The notes under the pieces are model-generated. The model did not search any database. It was not told the DNA's origin and was given only the letters and a program-made list of their open reading frames with translations. From the NCBI RefSeq assembly GCF_003664125.1, contig NZ_RCCP01000005.1, forward strand, positions 1 through 64,000: a DNA stretch of 64,000 nt, read 5' to 3'. Position numbers and translations under genes: made by a program. The DNA comes from Planococcus citreus (GTDB lineage: Bacteria; Bacillota; Bacilli; Bacillales_A; Planococcaceae). Each line of letters begins with the position of its first letter. The first letter of the stretch is position 1. Below, piece by piece: positions 15,579-24,930 of the stretch.

Positions 15579-18412
15579 AACTTGAAAAACTGATCATTTA
15601 TGGTTTTGGCCGCCACGAAAACAGGACCATCGAGCTGAACAAACCGATAACCGTATTTTACGGAATGAACGAAGCGGGCAAAACGACCATCCAACAGTTT
15701 ATCTTGCAGATGCTATTCGGCTTTTCAGCACGCAGCCAAGCGCATAAACGCTACGAACCGAAAGCGGGCGGCAAATACGGCGGCCAGCTACAGCTGAGCG
15801 ATCCCGTTTATGGCCGTGTCGTGATCGAGCGGATCGCCGGCAAATCGGCAGGGGATGTGACGCTCTGGTTTGAAGACGGGCGCCGCGGGGGCGAGGCAGA
15901 ACTGGCGGAGTTATTAAGAGGCTATGACAGGGCATCCTATGAAGCAATTTATTCGTTCTCTGTCCACGAACTCCAGGATCTCGACCAAATGACGGAACAG
16001 GAGCTGACGCGCACGCTGTTATCTTCCGGCACTGCCGGTGTCGATCACGCGGGGAAAATGGAAAGCCAGCTCGAACGCGAAATGGGCGAGCTGTTCAAGA
16101 AAGCGGGGAAATTACCGCTAATCAACCGTTTGACCGAAGAGTTACGGGAACTTGAAACGGAGTTGCGCGAATACAAACAGCGCGCCGACAGCTTCCGTCC
16201 GGCAACCGAGCGGCTGGAGCACATCAAACAGCGATTGGCTGAGCTGGGCCCAACTGAAAGCGTGCTCGTTCAAGAGATCAAAGAAGCGGAGAAATGGCGT
16301 CAAACGGCGCCGCTATTGGCACGGAAGCAACAACTTGAGCGCGTGGCGGAAAGCGGCCCGATGAATTTTCCGGAATCGGGCATCCGCCAGTATGAACGCC
16401 TGCTCGACCAGAAAAACGAATTACAGGCCGAATCAGCTTTTCTTGAAAATGAAATCAATCGCTTGGAGCCGGTCCGCGAGCTGCCTGAAACAGATTCACT
16501 AACAGACCTGCTCGGACGCGAAGCCGAATGGCACCAGATAAATTCTTCATTGAAAGTGAAACAAGAAGAGCGCAGCCGATTGCAGGATGAGCTCGACCGG
16601 TTACTGAAATTATGCGGAATGAACAAAGAGCAGGCACTGCTCTCGGATGCCTCGCTCGAACAGGAAGACCGCTTGAAGACCGTATTGGAGGCGCTCCAAA
16701 GCGCAGAACAAGAACAAGCTTTCGGGCAGCGGCGATTGGCAGAAGAGCGGCAACGATTGTCAGAAGCTGAACGCGCGTTAAAACAATACCTCGAAGCAGA
16801 GCCGCCTGCAGAACAGCGTCAGCGCGCAGAGCAATGGGCCGACATCGAGCCGCAATTGGCATTGGCCAAAGCGCAGCAAAAACGGCAAACGGGAACGGCT
16901 GCCAATAATCGCCTAGCCCAATTTCTGCTGGGGGCCATCGGGATTGTCGGCTTGATCATCGCTGCATTTTCCGCAGACGCTTTGACAGGCTTGCTTGCGG
17001 CGATGGCACTCGGTGCAGCAGTGTGGCTCTGGCTGCGCGATAGCAAATCACCATCTGGTACGGCGAAGGATGAATTAGTGGAACGCTACGGCGGGCAGGA
17101 AGCGGAATATGAAGCTTTGCTCATGAAGCTAGCGGAATATGATAGAGGCCTTGATGAACGATTTGATGCAATCGAGGCAAGCAAGCAGAAAATCGCTGCG
17201 CTGCCGCAGACAGACAGCAGCGAGGAATTGCAGGAATACCGGCGATTGCTGAAATCACTCGGCTTTCCGGAAGATACTTCACGCGCTACCGTCCTCACTT
17301 TATTCGATAAATTGCGTGACGTGCATGCAGCCGCTAGCCGGCTGGAGCGCGTCACAGAAGAAATAAAGAATTTGGAAGGCCAGCGAGAAGGATGGCTAGA
17401 GCAGGCGCAGCGTGCATGCGGCAAACCCGTAAGTGCAAGCAATGTCATCAGCGTGCTTCGTGCGGAATCGGAAGCACGCCAGCAGAAACTTCAGCATGCC
17501 GAAAAAATCCTTGAGAAAAACCAGCAGCTGGCGGAACAGGCCCGGAAATGCGCTGAGCGATTGGCCACGCTTTCCGAAGCGATGGATGAGCTGTTCAAAA
17601 GGGCTGCAGTGGCAGATGAAGATTCGTTTTACCGCGCTGCCAAACTATCGGAACAAGCAAAGTCCGCACAGGAACAATTGCAGATGGTTCAGTCGCAGCT
17701 TTCGGCCATCGGGAAAGTGGAAAAGCCCGCTGCACTTGGTGACGAAGAAGAGAGTGCAGAACAATTTCTTGAGCGTTCGCAGCAACAACTGGATGAACTG
17801 CAGAATGAACGCCAGTCATTATGGGAAGAACAAGCAGAAAAACTTCAATTGACGAGGCATTTACTGTCGGATGAAGGGCATTCGATGAAACTTCAGGAAC
17901 TGGAAGCGAAAAAAGCAGAGTTCCAGGATGCAGCCAAAGAATGGGCTGTCAACCGCGCAATCGTTGAAGTATTCAAGCAGACGATGGATGAATTGAAAGA
18001 GACGAAATTGCCGGCAGTACTGAAGCTTTCGGAATCGTACTTCACCCAATTGACCGGCGGCGAGTATGTGCGCTTGCTGCTCAGCCAGGAAGGAAACTTT
18101 GAAGCGCTGCGGAAAGACGGCTTGCGCTTTCGCGTCATCGAGCTCAGCCAAGCAACGAAAGAGCAGGCATATTTGGCACTGCGCTTTGCGCTGGCATCTT
18201 CTTTGAAGGAATCTCACCCGTTCCCGATCATCATGGATGACCCGTTCGTCCATTTTGATCGCCGAAGAAGCCAGCAAGTGATAAAATTAGTGGAAGAGCT
18301 GCAGGCAGACCATCAGTTCATTTATTTCACATGCCACGAAGCGATGCGGCAAGCTTGGCCAAGTGCCCAGCAAATCGACGTGGCGAATCCTGAAAGGAGC
18401 ATCCAAGCATGA
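15575..18412 (+). CDS. yhaN: SbcC/Rad50-like ATPase YhaN with a membrane-spanning insert
   Basis: 945 residues. Walker A is GMNEAGKTT near residue 30; Walker B is [11 protein letters not shown] near residue 880. Long charged coiled coils lie between. Instead of a CxxC zinc hook, the tip at about residues 440-487 is strongly hydrophobic ([15 protein letters not shown], then [15 protein letters not shown]), predicted as two membrane segments. This suggests a membrane-anchored repair ATPase. The yhaM start overlaps its stop by 4 bases. Confidence 0.88.
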   Translation: MKLEKLIIYGFGRHENRTIELNKPITVFYGMNEAGKTTIQQFILQMLFGFSARSQAHKRYEPKAGGKYGGQLQLSDPVYGRVVIERIAGKSAGDVTLWFEDGRRGGEAELAELLRGYDRASYEAIYSFSVHELQDLDQMTEQELTRTLLSSGTAGVDHAGKMESQLEREMGELFKKAGKLPLINRLTEELRELETELREYKQRADSFRPATERLEHIKQRLAELGPTESVLVQEIKEAEKWRQTAPLLARKQQLERVAESGPMNFPESGIRQYERLLDQKNELQAESAFLENEINRLEPVRELPETDSLTDLLGREAEWHQINSSLKVKQEERSRLQDELDRLLKLCGMNKEQALLSDASLEQEDRLKTVLEALQSAEQEQAFGQRRLAEERQRLSEAERALKQYLEAEPPAEQRQRAEQWADIEPQLALAKAQQKRQTGTAANNRLAQFLLGAIGIVGLIIAAFSADALTGLLAAMALGAAVWLWLRDSKSPSGTAKDELVERYGGQEAEYEALLMKLAEYDRGLDERFDAIEASKQKIAALPQTDSSEELQEYRRLLKSLGFPEDTSRATVLTLFDKLRDVHAAASRLERVTEEIKNLEGQREGWLEQAQRACGKPVSASNVISVLRAESEARQQKLQHAEKILEKNQQLAEQARKCAERLATLSEAMDELFKRAAVADEDSFYRAAKLSEQAKSAQEQLQMVQSQLSAIGKVEKPAALGDEEESAEQFLERSQQQLDELQNERQSLWEEQAEKLQLTRHLLSDEGHSMKLQELEAKKAEFQDAAKEWAVNRAIVEVFKQTMDELKETKLPAVLKLSESYFTQLTGGEYVRLLLSQEGNFEALRKDGLRFRVIELSQATKEQAYLALRFALASSLKESHPFPIIMDDPFVHFDRRRSQQVIKLVEELQADHQFIYFTCHEAMRQAWPSAQQIDVANPERSIQA

Positions 18413-19347
18413 CAAAAGGAATAACTACCCGCGCTGTCGGGGAGACAGTCGATGATTTTCTTCTGATCAAACAATCGGTCAAAGGCGTCACGACGACCGG
18501 CAACCCATTCATGTCACTCGTTCTGCAGGACAAGAGCGGAGACATTGAGGCAAAGCTATGGGACACGAAAGACGAACATGAACGCATGTATGCGGCAGAA
18601 ACGATTGTCAGAGTCGGCGGGGAAATCCATAATTACCGCGGTAAAAACCAGCTGCGCATCAAAAGCATCCGTCCGGCAAAACCGGAGGAGAACTTGACGA
18701 TCGCCGAGTTTTTGCCTTCAGCGGCGCAAAGTACAGATGAATTGCACGAAGAAGTGACGAAGTTCCTGTTCGAGATGGAAAACCCGCAAATCCAGCGCAT
18801 CACGCGCCATATCCTGAAGAAATACCAGCAGCAATTCCTGACTTTCCCGGCCGCGACGCGCAATCATCACGATTACGTATCTGGCCTTGCGGATCATGTC
18901 GTGTCGATGCTCAAGCTCGGGAAAGCGATTTGCGAAGTGTATCCAAGCCTGGATAAGGATTTATTGTATTCGGGGATCATCCTCCACGATATCGGCAAAG
19001 TTTTTGAACTTTCAGGGCCGGTTGCGACGACTTATACCGTAGAAGGCAATCTGCTCGGCCATATCTCGATCATGGTAACCGAAATCGCAAAAGCAGCAGA
19101 AGAGCTTGGCATCGAAGGGGAAGAAGTCATGGTCCTCCAGCATATCGTGTTGTCGCATCACGGAAAAGAAGAATGGGGCAGCCCGAAAAAGCCGATGATA
19201 AAAGAAGCGGAGATCCTTCATTATATCGATAATATCGATGCGAAAATGATGATGCTCGACCGCGTGCTCGGCAAAACGAAAGAAGGCGAGTTCTCGGAAC
19301 GTGTCTTCGCACTCGACAACCGCTCATTCTACAAGCCGAAACTATAA
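18409..19347 (+). CDS. yhaM: 3'-5' exoribonuclease YhaM
   Basis: 312 residues. An N-terminal OB fold ([20 protein letters not shown]) comes first and an HD domain follows, with [27 protein letters not shown] and [13 protein letters not shown] giving the metal ligands. The family trims RNA 3' ends and can act on DNA. It is the third gene of the yhaONM operon, each pair overlapping by 4 bases. Confidence 0.94.
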   Translation: MTKGITTRAVGETVDDFLLIKQSVKGVTTTGNPFMSLVLQDKSGDIEAKLWDTKDEHERMYAAETIVRVGGEIHNYRGKNQLRIKSIRPAKPEENLTIAEFLPSAAQSTDELHEEVTKFLFEMENPQIQRITRHILKKYQQQFLTFPAATRNHHDYVSGLADHVVSMLKLGKAICEVYPSLDKDLLYSGIILHDIGKVFELSGPVATTYTVEGNLLGHISIMVTEIAKAAEELGIEGEEVMVLQHIVLSHHGKEEWGSPKKPMIKEAEILHYIDNIDAKMMMLDRVLGKTKEGEFSERVFALDNRSFYKPKL

Positions 19348-19360
19348 TACAGAAATACAG

Positions 19361-19418
19361 GAGGGGGAGCTATTCGAAAATCTGATGACAGGGCTTTCGG
19401 AAACGCCCCTCTTTTTAT
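19361..19418 (+). terminator. Probable terminator of yhaM
   Basis: GAGGGG near 19362 pairs with CCCCTC near 19408, followed by TTTTTATA. An inner GGGC/GCCC stem strengthens it. The long loop makes it less certain than neighbouring terminators. Confidence 0.5.
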
Positions 19419-19445
19419 ACTTAGTATATTACTGATGTCCATTAC

Positions 19446-19575
19446 GACGGACGCTTTCCGCGGGCATGGCCTCAGCCGCTTCGTCGCTGGCGCTCCTGCA
19501 GGGTCTTCGGCTCATGTCGCTCCGTCGCTTTGCTCCGTCACTGCTCCCGCAGGAGTCGCCGTCTCCATTTCCATC
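19446..19575. repeat. Degenerate GC-rich intergenic repeat, copy 2
   Basis: Contains GGACGCTTTCCGCGGGC, GCCTCAGCCGCTTCGTCGC, CTCCTGCAGGGTCTTCGGC and GCTCCCGCAGGAGTCGCCGTC in order. The same blocks occur, more decayed, at 11390. It lies between convergent yhaM and prsA and contains no gene. Confidence 0.7.
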
Positions 19576-19590
19576 ACGAACCTCTTCAAT

Positions 19591-19621
19591 ATATAAAAAC
19601 CCCCGACAAAGATGTCGGGGG
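19591..19621 (-). terminator. Terminator of prsA
   Basis: 9-bp stem CCCCCGACA/TGTCGGGGG with loop AAGA and a minus-strand TTTTTATAT tail. Confidence 0.9.
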
Positions 19622-19632
19622 TCTTACTTTGC

Positions 19633-20553
19633 TTATTCAGCTGGAGTTTCTTCCTCAGTTGGGGCTCCTTCTTCAGGAGCTGGTTCTGTGTTAAGGATTT
19701 CATCAAGCGCGCCTTCAAGTTCTTCATCTTTGATTTCGATGTTAGCTTCTTCCATCAAAGCTGCGACTTTCGGGAGTAGTGTGGATTGATCCGCTTTGGA
19801 CATGGCGATTTCAGAACGCAAAGCTTCGCGTTGGTCTTCAAGCGGCTCTTGGCCTTCGACTTCACGTTTTTCAGTCACTTGGATAATATGGAAACCGTGC
19901 TGGGATTGGACCGGTTCGCTGATTTCATCGACTTCAAGTGAATAAGCCGCATCTTCGAATTCAGGGACCATGGCGCCAGTGCCGAACCAGTCAAGTGAAC
20001 CGCCATTAGCGGCAGATCCTGGGTCAGTGGAGTATTCTTCCGCCAGTTCAGCGAAATCACCGCCATCGTCAAGTTTCGTTTTCACTTCATTGGCTGTTTC
20101 TTCATCCGCAACTAAAATATGACGCGCATTCAATTCAGTTCCTTGGCGTTCGTACCGCTGCTCGATTTCTTCATCCGTCACTTCGATGTCTTCCGTCAAT
20201 GCTTTTTCCTGAAGCAAGTTCAGGCGAATGACTTTTTTGTAGCTTTCTTCCGTGTGGTTGTTTTGCGCTAGAAACTGTTCAAAGTTCTCGCCCATTTCTT
20301 CTTTGTTACTTTCGAGCTCCGCTTCTACTTCTTCGTCAGTCACTTCGTAATTCGCGCCTAACACTTTCTCAATCATCAGGATTTGGATGGCTTGGTCCCC
20401 GACAGAGGTTTTCATTTCCTCGTAAAGTTCTTCTTTGGTCACGTCTCCCGCTTCGGAAGTGACGAGCACTTCACTATCGGAACCGTTATCGCTGCACGCA
20501 GAAAGGGCAAGAACCGCCGCTGCGATGGAAAGGGTAAAGGCTGATTTCTTCAT
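19633..20553 (-). CDS. prsA: Foldase lipoprotein PrsA, parvulin-type peptidyl-prolyl isomerase
   Basis: 306 residues. A lipoprotein signal ([20 protein letters not shown]) puts the lipidated Cys at residue 20. An N-terminal chaperone helix region, a parvulin domain from about residue 138 ([15 protein letters not shown] to [15 protein letters not shown]) and a C-terminal helix follow. The last 40 residues are very acidic. PrsA folds exported proteins at the outer face of the membrane and is usually essential in Bacillus. Confidence 0.95.
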   Translation of the reverse strand: MKKSAFTLSIAAAVLALSACSDNGSDSEVLVTSEAGDVTKEELYEEMKTSVGDQAIQILMIEKVLGANYEVTDEEVEAELESNKEEMGENFEQFLAQNNHTEESYKKVIRLNLLQEKALTEDIEVTDEEIEQRYERQGTELNARHILVADEETANEVKTKLDDGGDFAELAEEYSTDPGSAANGGSLDWFGTGAMVPEFEDAAYSLEVDEISEPVQSQHGFHIIQVTEKREVEGQEPLEDQREALRSEIAMSKADQSTLLPKVAALMEEANIEIKDEELEGALDEILNTEPAPEEGAPTEEETPAE

Positions 20554-20774
20554 AAAAATATTCGCTCCTAACTTTCTTTCAATCTAAGTTGAATTTATAG
20601 GGTGGATGATTTTACACAAAAGGATAGCCGCTGCTGCATGATGGACAGCCGGATGTTTTTTGTGTTTGTTTTAAGTGATTCCGTAGTTACTATATCATAA
20701 ACGAATGAAAAAATAAAAAGTTCCAAAAAATTGCGAATCCGTTAAAGAGTGGGGGATATTGGAGTGAATGCCAT

Positions 20775-20803
20775 GAAAAAAGCACTTGCTCTGGCAAGTG
20801 CTT
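20775..20803 (-). terminator. Terminator of the small membrane protein gene
   Basis: Stem AGCACTTGC/GCAAGTGCT with a minus-strand T run; it reaches into the stop codon. Confidence 0.85.
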
Positions 20804-20987
20804 ACGGGGTGAATTCGACCCCGACATATAATGAAACAAGCAGGATTAGAATCAATATGTTAATGGTACGAAAAATCTTTTCATGGTTTTCCTCGGGAAT
20901 TTCCCGGGATGTAACAAGTGCTAATGTCATCCGATTGATCTGGAATAGATAAAATACGGAAAACATTACAACGAATGCGACTATCAT
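20802..20987 (-). CDS. Small two-helix membrane protein, unknown function
   Basis: 61 residues: an N-terminal hydrophobic helix (MIVAFVVMFSVFYLFQI), a charged loop with REIPEENHEKI, and a second hydrophobic helix (TINILILILLVSLYVGVEF). GGGGAGGAAAC lies just before the ATG and a terminator follows the stop, so it is very likely real. I do not recognise the family. It sits where B. subtilis has small yhaK/yhaL genes, but no similarity is evident. Confidence 0.7.
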   Translation of the reverse strand: MIVAFVVMFSVFYLFQINRMTLALVTSREIPEENHEKIFRTINILILILLVSLYVGVEFTP

Positions 20988-21046
20988 GAGTTTCCTCCCC
21001 TCTGACCTTAACTTCCATTATAGCAAAATGGAAAGAAAAAAGCAGG

Positions 21047-21592
21047 TCAGGCAATTGGCTGCGGCACCAGGATCTCGAATCCAGTGTCCGTCTCTTCGAT
21101 AAGTGCGTGCCGCGGCGAGCGTGCCAAGTTGCGGATATAGATCAAATCCGTAACGGACAAAGCGCTATGGTACGCAAGCAAAATGGCGAAATAGTGGCTG
21201 TAAGCCGGCCAAATGATGCTCAGCGCGATAATGGCTGTATTGATGACCGCAAACGGTGTAACAAGCGCTAGCAGAAAACGTGATTTCCGCACCGGTTCTT
21301 TGATATACAAAGAAATGGTCGGGCACATTTTCAATTGTTTGCGCATGCTGATTTTCAGGCATTTGCGGCTTCCGAGTAAAGGCAGAAGGTGCAAAAGTTT
21401 ATGGATAGGGTAGATGGCCAGCATTCCGATCATGAACAGCAAAAAGTTCTGGTCGGATAACGGGTCGGCATACATGATGGCCAGCAGCATGTAATAGCTG
21501 GTGAACACCCCGGCGCCGATCAGCGCGGAAATGAAGAACAGGCGGTCAGAACCGTATTGTTTTTTGACGTTGATTGTTTTCCAGCAATGCAT
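21047..21592 (-). CDS. DUF3267-like membrane protein
   Basis: 181 residues with about four membrane segments. The HKLLHLLPL stretch near residue 65 resembles the histidine motif of DUF3267 proteins, which includes B. subtilis YhaJ from the same neighbourhood. The start (ATG 21592, MHCWKTIN) is set by GGGAGA 8 bases upstream; a longer frame extends further but without such a site. Function unknown; the family relation is a tentative reading. Confidence 0.6.
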   Translation of the reverse strand: MHCWKTINVKKQYGSDRLFFISALIGAGVFTSYYMLLAIMYADPLSDQNFLLFMIGMLAIYPIHKLLHLLPLLGSRKCLKISMRKQLKMCPTISLYIKEPVRKSRFLLALVTPFAVINTAIIALSIIWPAYSHYFAILLAYHSALSVTDLIYIRNLARSPRHALIEETDTGFEILVPQPIA

Positions 21593-21696
21593 ATGCGTAT
21601 CTCCCATTGATGTATAGTGTTGTTGAGCCGATACATACAATACAACGTTTCCTGGGGGAATGCAAGCTTCTTCGGCGAAATTTTTCACCGTGTTTT

Positions 21697-22257
21697 TCAG
21701 CCGTTTTTATTCTCGGTTAACACGTGGTTTTCCTCATTGAAACGGTTCTCGATGTTTTTGAATGAAGCCTCGAAAATCTCCATGAAATCATCGCCGTAAA
21801 TATTGCGGATGATGGCCATGACATCCATGAATTCGGGGAATTTCCCGTATAGATTGCGCAGTGGGAGCGAGCCGTCGACGACCGAATGGGGCGTATCGTG
21901 ATAACGTTCGATCATCTCCTGCATCAACTCTTCACCTTTTTGTGTCAGTTCTACATATGTATTGCGTTTATCGGTATCGCGTTTCGAGAAGGACAGCAAT
22001 TCACGTTCTTCAAGTTTTTTTGAAAAATTGAATGCCGTGGAGACATGCATGACCCCGAATTTCGCCACATCGGAAATGGACGCTCCTTTCAAATGGTAGG
22101 AAATCCATAAAATGTGATGTTCATTAATATTCAGGTCATAAGGTTTTATCCACATCTGCCAATCTTTCTCGACTGCTTTCCATAATGCTTTCGATAATTG
22201 CCCAATTCTTTGGCTGTACAGCATAGCTTCTTTCATTGTGTATTCTTTATCATTCAC
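21697..22257 (-). CDS. scoC: MarR-family transition-state regulator ScoC (Hpr)
   Basis: About 186 residues closely following B. subtilis Hpr: [51 protein letters not shown] and [16 protein letters not shown]. The winged helix-turn-helix occupies residues 40-110. ScoC represses protease genes, sporulation and peptide transport in B. subtilis. Start uncertain: GTG 22257 aligns with the B. subtilis N terminus but has only a weak ribosome binding site; ATG 22236 is an alternative. A longer frame to 22377 overlaps the next gene and is rejected. Confidence 0.93.
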   Translation of the reverse strand: MNDKEYTMKEAMLYSQRIGQLSKALWKAVEKDWQMWIKPYDLNINEHHILWISYHLKGASISDVAKFGVMHVSTAFNFSKKLEERELLSFSKRDTDKRNTYVELTQKGEELMQEMIERYHDTPHSVVDGSLPLRNLYGKFPEFMDVMAIIRNIYGDDFMEIFEASFKNIENRFNEENHVLTENKNG

Positions 22258-22344
22258 GCGAGCACCAACTTTCACCGGAAATATTTTCTTTATTATAGCA
22301 ATAAAGCAAAGTGAATTAAAGTGAGAATAGTAAAATAATTTAGT

Positions 22345-22378
22345 CAAAAAAAAAACAACCTGACCCATGAAGGTCAAG
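22345..22378 (-). terminator. Terminator of the yhaH-like gene
   Basis: Stem TGACC/GGTCA extended by weaker pairs, followed by nine T on the minus strand; it overlaps the gene's stop codon. Confidence 0.7.
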
Positions 22379-22814
22379 CTGTCTCAGAATCGTCCTTATT
22401 TTCCGCTTTTTTTGGGTCGATTTTCGTCGGTTTGTCTTTTTTCTTCTCTTCCTCGTCTTTATCTTTGCTGATCGCCGCCTGCAGCTGCTCGATGGAATTC
22501 TGGATCGCTTTGATTTCCAGCTGCAGATGTTCTTTCGCGGGAGCTGTGCCTTCTTGCCAAGATTGGAGGGATGCTTTCAATCCATCTACGGCTTCAGGTA
22601 CTTGTGTTTTCGATTCTTCCGTCAAATGGTTGATCGATTCCTTCAATTCATTGATGCGGGCTTTCAGCTCGTTCATCGATTCTTTCCATTCCGAGCCGCT
22701 TGATTTGATGGAAGTGCGCATTTCCTCACCGGATTTCGGAGTGGAGAGGATGGCTGTAACGGCACCGGCAATTAGACCGGCACCCAAGCCGGCAAAAAAA
22801 TTCGTAACTTTCAT
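22374..22814 (-). CDS. yhaH: YtxH-domain protein, YhaH-like
   Basis: 146 residues. The N-terminal glycine-rich membrane helix ([29 protein letters not shown]) is the YtxH signature. A long amphipathic coiled coil follows, then a Lys/Glu/Asp-rich tail. Proteins of this kind are general-stress or envelope-associated in Bacillus, with no known activity. Position between scoC and trpP matches B. subtilis yhaH. Confidence 0.82.
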   Translation of the reverse strand: MKVTNFFAGLGAGLIAGAVTAILSTPKSGEEMRTSIKSSGSEWKESMNELKARINELKESINHLTEESKTQVPEAVDGLKASLQSWQEGTAPAKEHLQLEIKAIQNSIEQLQAAISKDKDEEEKKKDKPTKIDPKKAENKDDSETA

Positions 22815-22897
22815 AAGTGTAAACGCTCCTTTCGTCGTCTATCTTTCTTTTCCTTTATTTCACTTAATTAAAACATGGAATGAATGGCTATTCAATA

Positions 22898-22934
22898 AAA
22901 AATGCCTTTCTCCGTGAAAGAGAAAGGCATTTTA
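22898..22934 (-). terminator. Terminator of trpP
   Basis: Stem AATGCCTTTCTC/GAGAAAGGCATT with flanking A and T runs. Confidence 0.9.
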
Positions 22935-22937
22935 GCA

Positions 22938-23471
22938 TTAGCGGACGTTGGCGGCTGTGGCACTTTGGAAGTTCGAGCGCTTCATGAGCCCTGTGACGAT
23001 TGGGAACATGACCGCAAAGGCAACGCCGTTCATGATGGTCGCCGGAACGACTACCGTTGCAAGCAGGAGCGTGAACGGAATATCGGCGCCTAGGATGAAG
23101 ATGGCGGCCGACAGGAAAATGGTTCCTGACAGCACCGTTCCAAAAGCAGCGAGCGCAATGCCAACCGGCAGCTTGGCCGCATGCTTTTTCAATAATGTCA
23201 CAAGCGCGAAAAAGACGAATGCGGTGACGAATTTATCGATGATATTCGGGAAAAAGCCTCCCGGAAAGCTTGAAAACAATCCGGAAATAATTCCGGTAGT
23301 GACAGCGAGCAAAAAGACGCTTTTCACGTCACGGAACAGCAAGATGCCGATAAACATCATCGTCAGCATAAAGTCGGGTTTCATCCCGCCATTAATTCCT
23401 GGGATCATTACATACAATGTTGCACCGACACTGACAAGCAGCGCCATTAACACAAGATTTTTCGTATTCAT
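22938..23471 (-). CDS. trpP: Tryptophan transporter TrpP
   Basis: 177 residues, five or six hydrophobic segments. MNTKNLVLMALLVSVGATLY at the start and GGMKPDFMLTMMFIGILLF match B. subtilis TrpP (YhaG), an ECF-S-like tryptophan uptake protein. Just upstream of and overlapping the ribosome binding site are four GAG triplets at exact 5-base steps, like a TRAP binding site; trpP of B. subtilis is TRAP-controlled at translation. Confidence 0.9.
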   Translation of the reverse strand: MNTKNLVLMALLVSVGATLYVMIPGINGGMKPDFMLTMMFIGILLFRDVKSVFLLAVTTGIISGLFSSFPGGFFPNIIDKFVTAFVFFALVTLLKKHAAKLPVGIALAAFGTVLSGTIFLSAAIFILGADIPFTLLLATVVVPATIMNGVAFAVMFPIVTGLMKRSNFQSATAANVR

Positions 23472-23473
23472 TT

Positions 23474-23491
23474 CTCATCTCTCCTCAGCTC
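23474..23491 (-). promoter_or_regulatory. Four GAG repeats at the trpP start: candidate TRAP site
   Basis: On the minus strand GAG triplets lie at 23489-23491, 23484-23486, 23479-23481 and 23474-23476, each separated by two bases, and the last ends two bases before the ATG. They include the ribosome binding site. TRAP normally uses 9-11 triplets of GAG or UAG, so four is short; part of the pattern may simply be a strong ribosome binding site. Confidence 0.45.
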
Positions 23492-23574
23492 AAGATAGTT
23501 TCTTTTTCCCGGTCGTGCCCTCGTGGCCGCCGGCGAAAAACGTATTACGATCTTATCTCGTGCAGCACAGAAAA

Positions 23575-24006
23575 TCAAGCCTCAGAGGCTAGCTTGGATT
23601 TCACTTGTTCAGCAAGTTCCTGGATCTTCTCTGTGGTGTACTCTTTCTCTTTGGTCATCCATTTGGCGCCGAACCCATCGCTTGCGCCGTAGCGCGGAAT
23701 GAAATGAAGATGGAAATGGAAGACGCTTTGCCCAGCTTTTGGCCCGTTGTTGTTCAACAAATTCATGCCTTCGGGTTCGAAGGTTTCTTTGATGGCGCTG
23801 GCGATCTTAGGCGCTACGCTGAACAATTGAGCAGCTTCTTCCGGCGCCATGTCGTAGACAAACTCGCGATGGGTTTTCGGAATCAGCAGCGTATGCCCTT
23901 TTGATAAAGGCATGATGTCCATAAAGGCATAGACATGCTCGTCCTCGTACACTTTGACGCTCGGGATTTCTCCTGCAATGATTTTGCAAAAAATGCAATC
24001 GCTCAT
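23575..24006 (-). CDS. hit: HIT-family nucleotide hydrolase
   Basis: 143 residues with the histidine triad FHFHLHFIP (HxHxH) and N-terminal MSDCIFCKIIAGEIPS, whose cysteines bind zinc in many members. Hydrolyses AMP-type nucleotide conjugates in related proteins; the physiological substrate is unknown. ATG 24006 is the match to Hit of B. subtilis; the longer frame lacks support. It is divergent from ecsAB, as in B. subtilis. Confidence 0.92.
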   Translation of the reverse strand: MSDCIFCKIIAGEIPSVKVYEDEHVYAFMDIMPLSKGHTLLIPKTHREFVYDMAPEEAAQLFSVAPKIASAIKETFEPEGMNLLNNNGPKAGQSVFHFHLHFIPRYGASDGFGAKWMTKEKEYTTEKIQELAEQVKSKLASEA

Positions 24007-24180
24007 AAACTCATCCTTTCTGTAATGGGTTGGCCGTTCTTTTTTCAGTTTACCATATTCAGTGAGCGAGTCATTCCACATTTCAGCTTGTTCCGACCGG
24101 CTTCATGAAGCGTCCCATTTCCCGAAAGAATTCGCCACGCAGTTTTGATACAATAGTAAACGAAGAAAGAGGTGTTGAAA

Positions 24181-24930
24181 GTGGCAATATTGGAAGTAAA
24201 AAATTTAACGGGCGGCTATACGAGAAAGCCCGTGTTAAAAGACGTAAGTTTTTCAATAGAAAAAGGCGAATTGGTCGGCTTGATCGGTTTGAACGGGGCG
24301 GGGAAGAGCACGACCATCAAGCATATCATCGGCATCATGCAGCCGAAATCCGGTTCGATCCGACTCAATGGCCGGACGTTCGAGGAAGACATCGACGCTT
24401 ACCGTTCCGCTTTTTCCTATATTCCGGAAACGCCTGTGCTGTATGAAGAATTGACCTTGCGCGAACATCTCGAACTGACGGCAATGGCTTATGGCTTAGA
24501 ACAAGAGGTGTTCGAACAGCGTTCCGCAGCTTTATTGAAGGAATTCCGCATGGAGAAGCGGCTAAAATGGTTTCCGTCCCATTTCTCAAAAGGGATGCGC
24601 CAGAAAGTCATGATCATGAGTGCATTTCTAGTCGACCCGGATTTGTACATCATCGATGAACCATTCGTCGGGCTCGACCCGCTTGGCATCAAATCGCTGC
24701 TTGACCAGATGGAACAGCAAAAGCGCAGCGGCGCATCAGTGCTCATGTCGACCCATATCCTGTCGACAGCAGAACGCTATTGCGACCGGATCATCCTGCT
24801 CCACAACGGGCGCGTGCGGGCAATCGGCACGATGCCGGAGCTGCGCCAGGCATTTGGTATGCCGGATGCCTCACTCGATGACCTGTATATTGCGATGACC
24901 GAGGATGACGACAATGAAGAACCTGCATGA
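24181..24930 (+). CDS. ecsA: ABC transporter ATP-binding protein EcsA
   Basis: 249 residues nearly colinear with B. subtilis EcsA: LTGGYTRKPVLKDVSF, Walker A GLNGAGKST, SYIPETPVLYEELTLREHLELTAMAYGL, signature FSKGMRQKVMIM and Walker B LYIIDEPFVGLDP. The GTG at 24181 is placed 6 bases after AAAGAGGTG. With EcsB it affects protein secretion, competence and the protease RasP in B. subtilis; the substrate may be a peptide. It overlaps ecsB. Confidence 0.95.
   Translation: MAILEVKNLTGGYTRKPVLKDVSFSIEKGELVGLIGLNGAGKSTTIKHIIGIMQPKSGSIRLNGRTFEEDIDAYRSAFSYIPETPVLYEELTLREHLELTAMAYGLEQEVFEQRSAALLKEFRMEKRLKWFPSHFSKGMRQKVMIMSAFLVDPDLYIIDEPFVGLDPLGIKSLLDQMEQQKRSGASVLMSTHILSTAERYCDRIILLHNGRVRAIGTMPELRQAFGMPDASLDDLYIAMTEDDDNEEPA

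Noticed and set aside
22258-22377. N-terminal extension of ScoC
   Set aside because: It covers a terminator and overlaps the neighbouring gene; the homologous N terminus starts near 22257.
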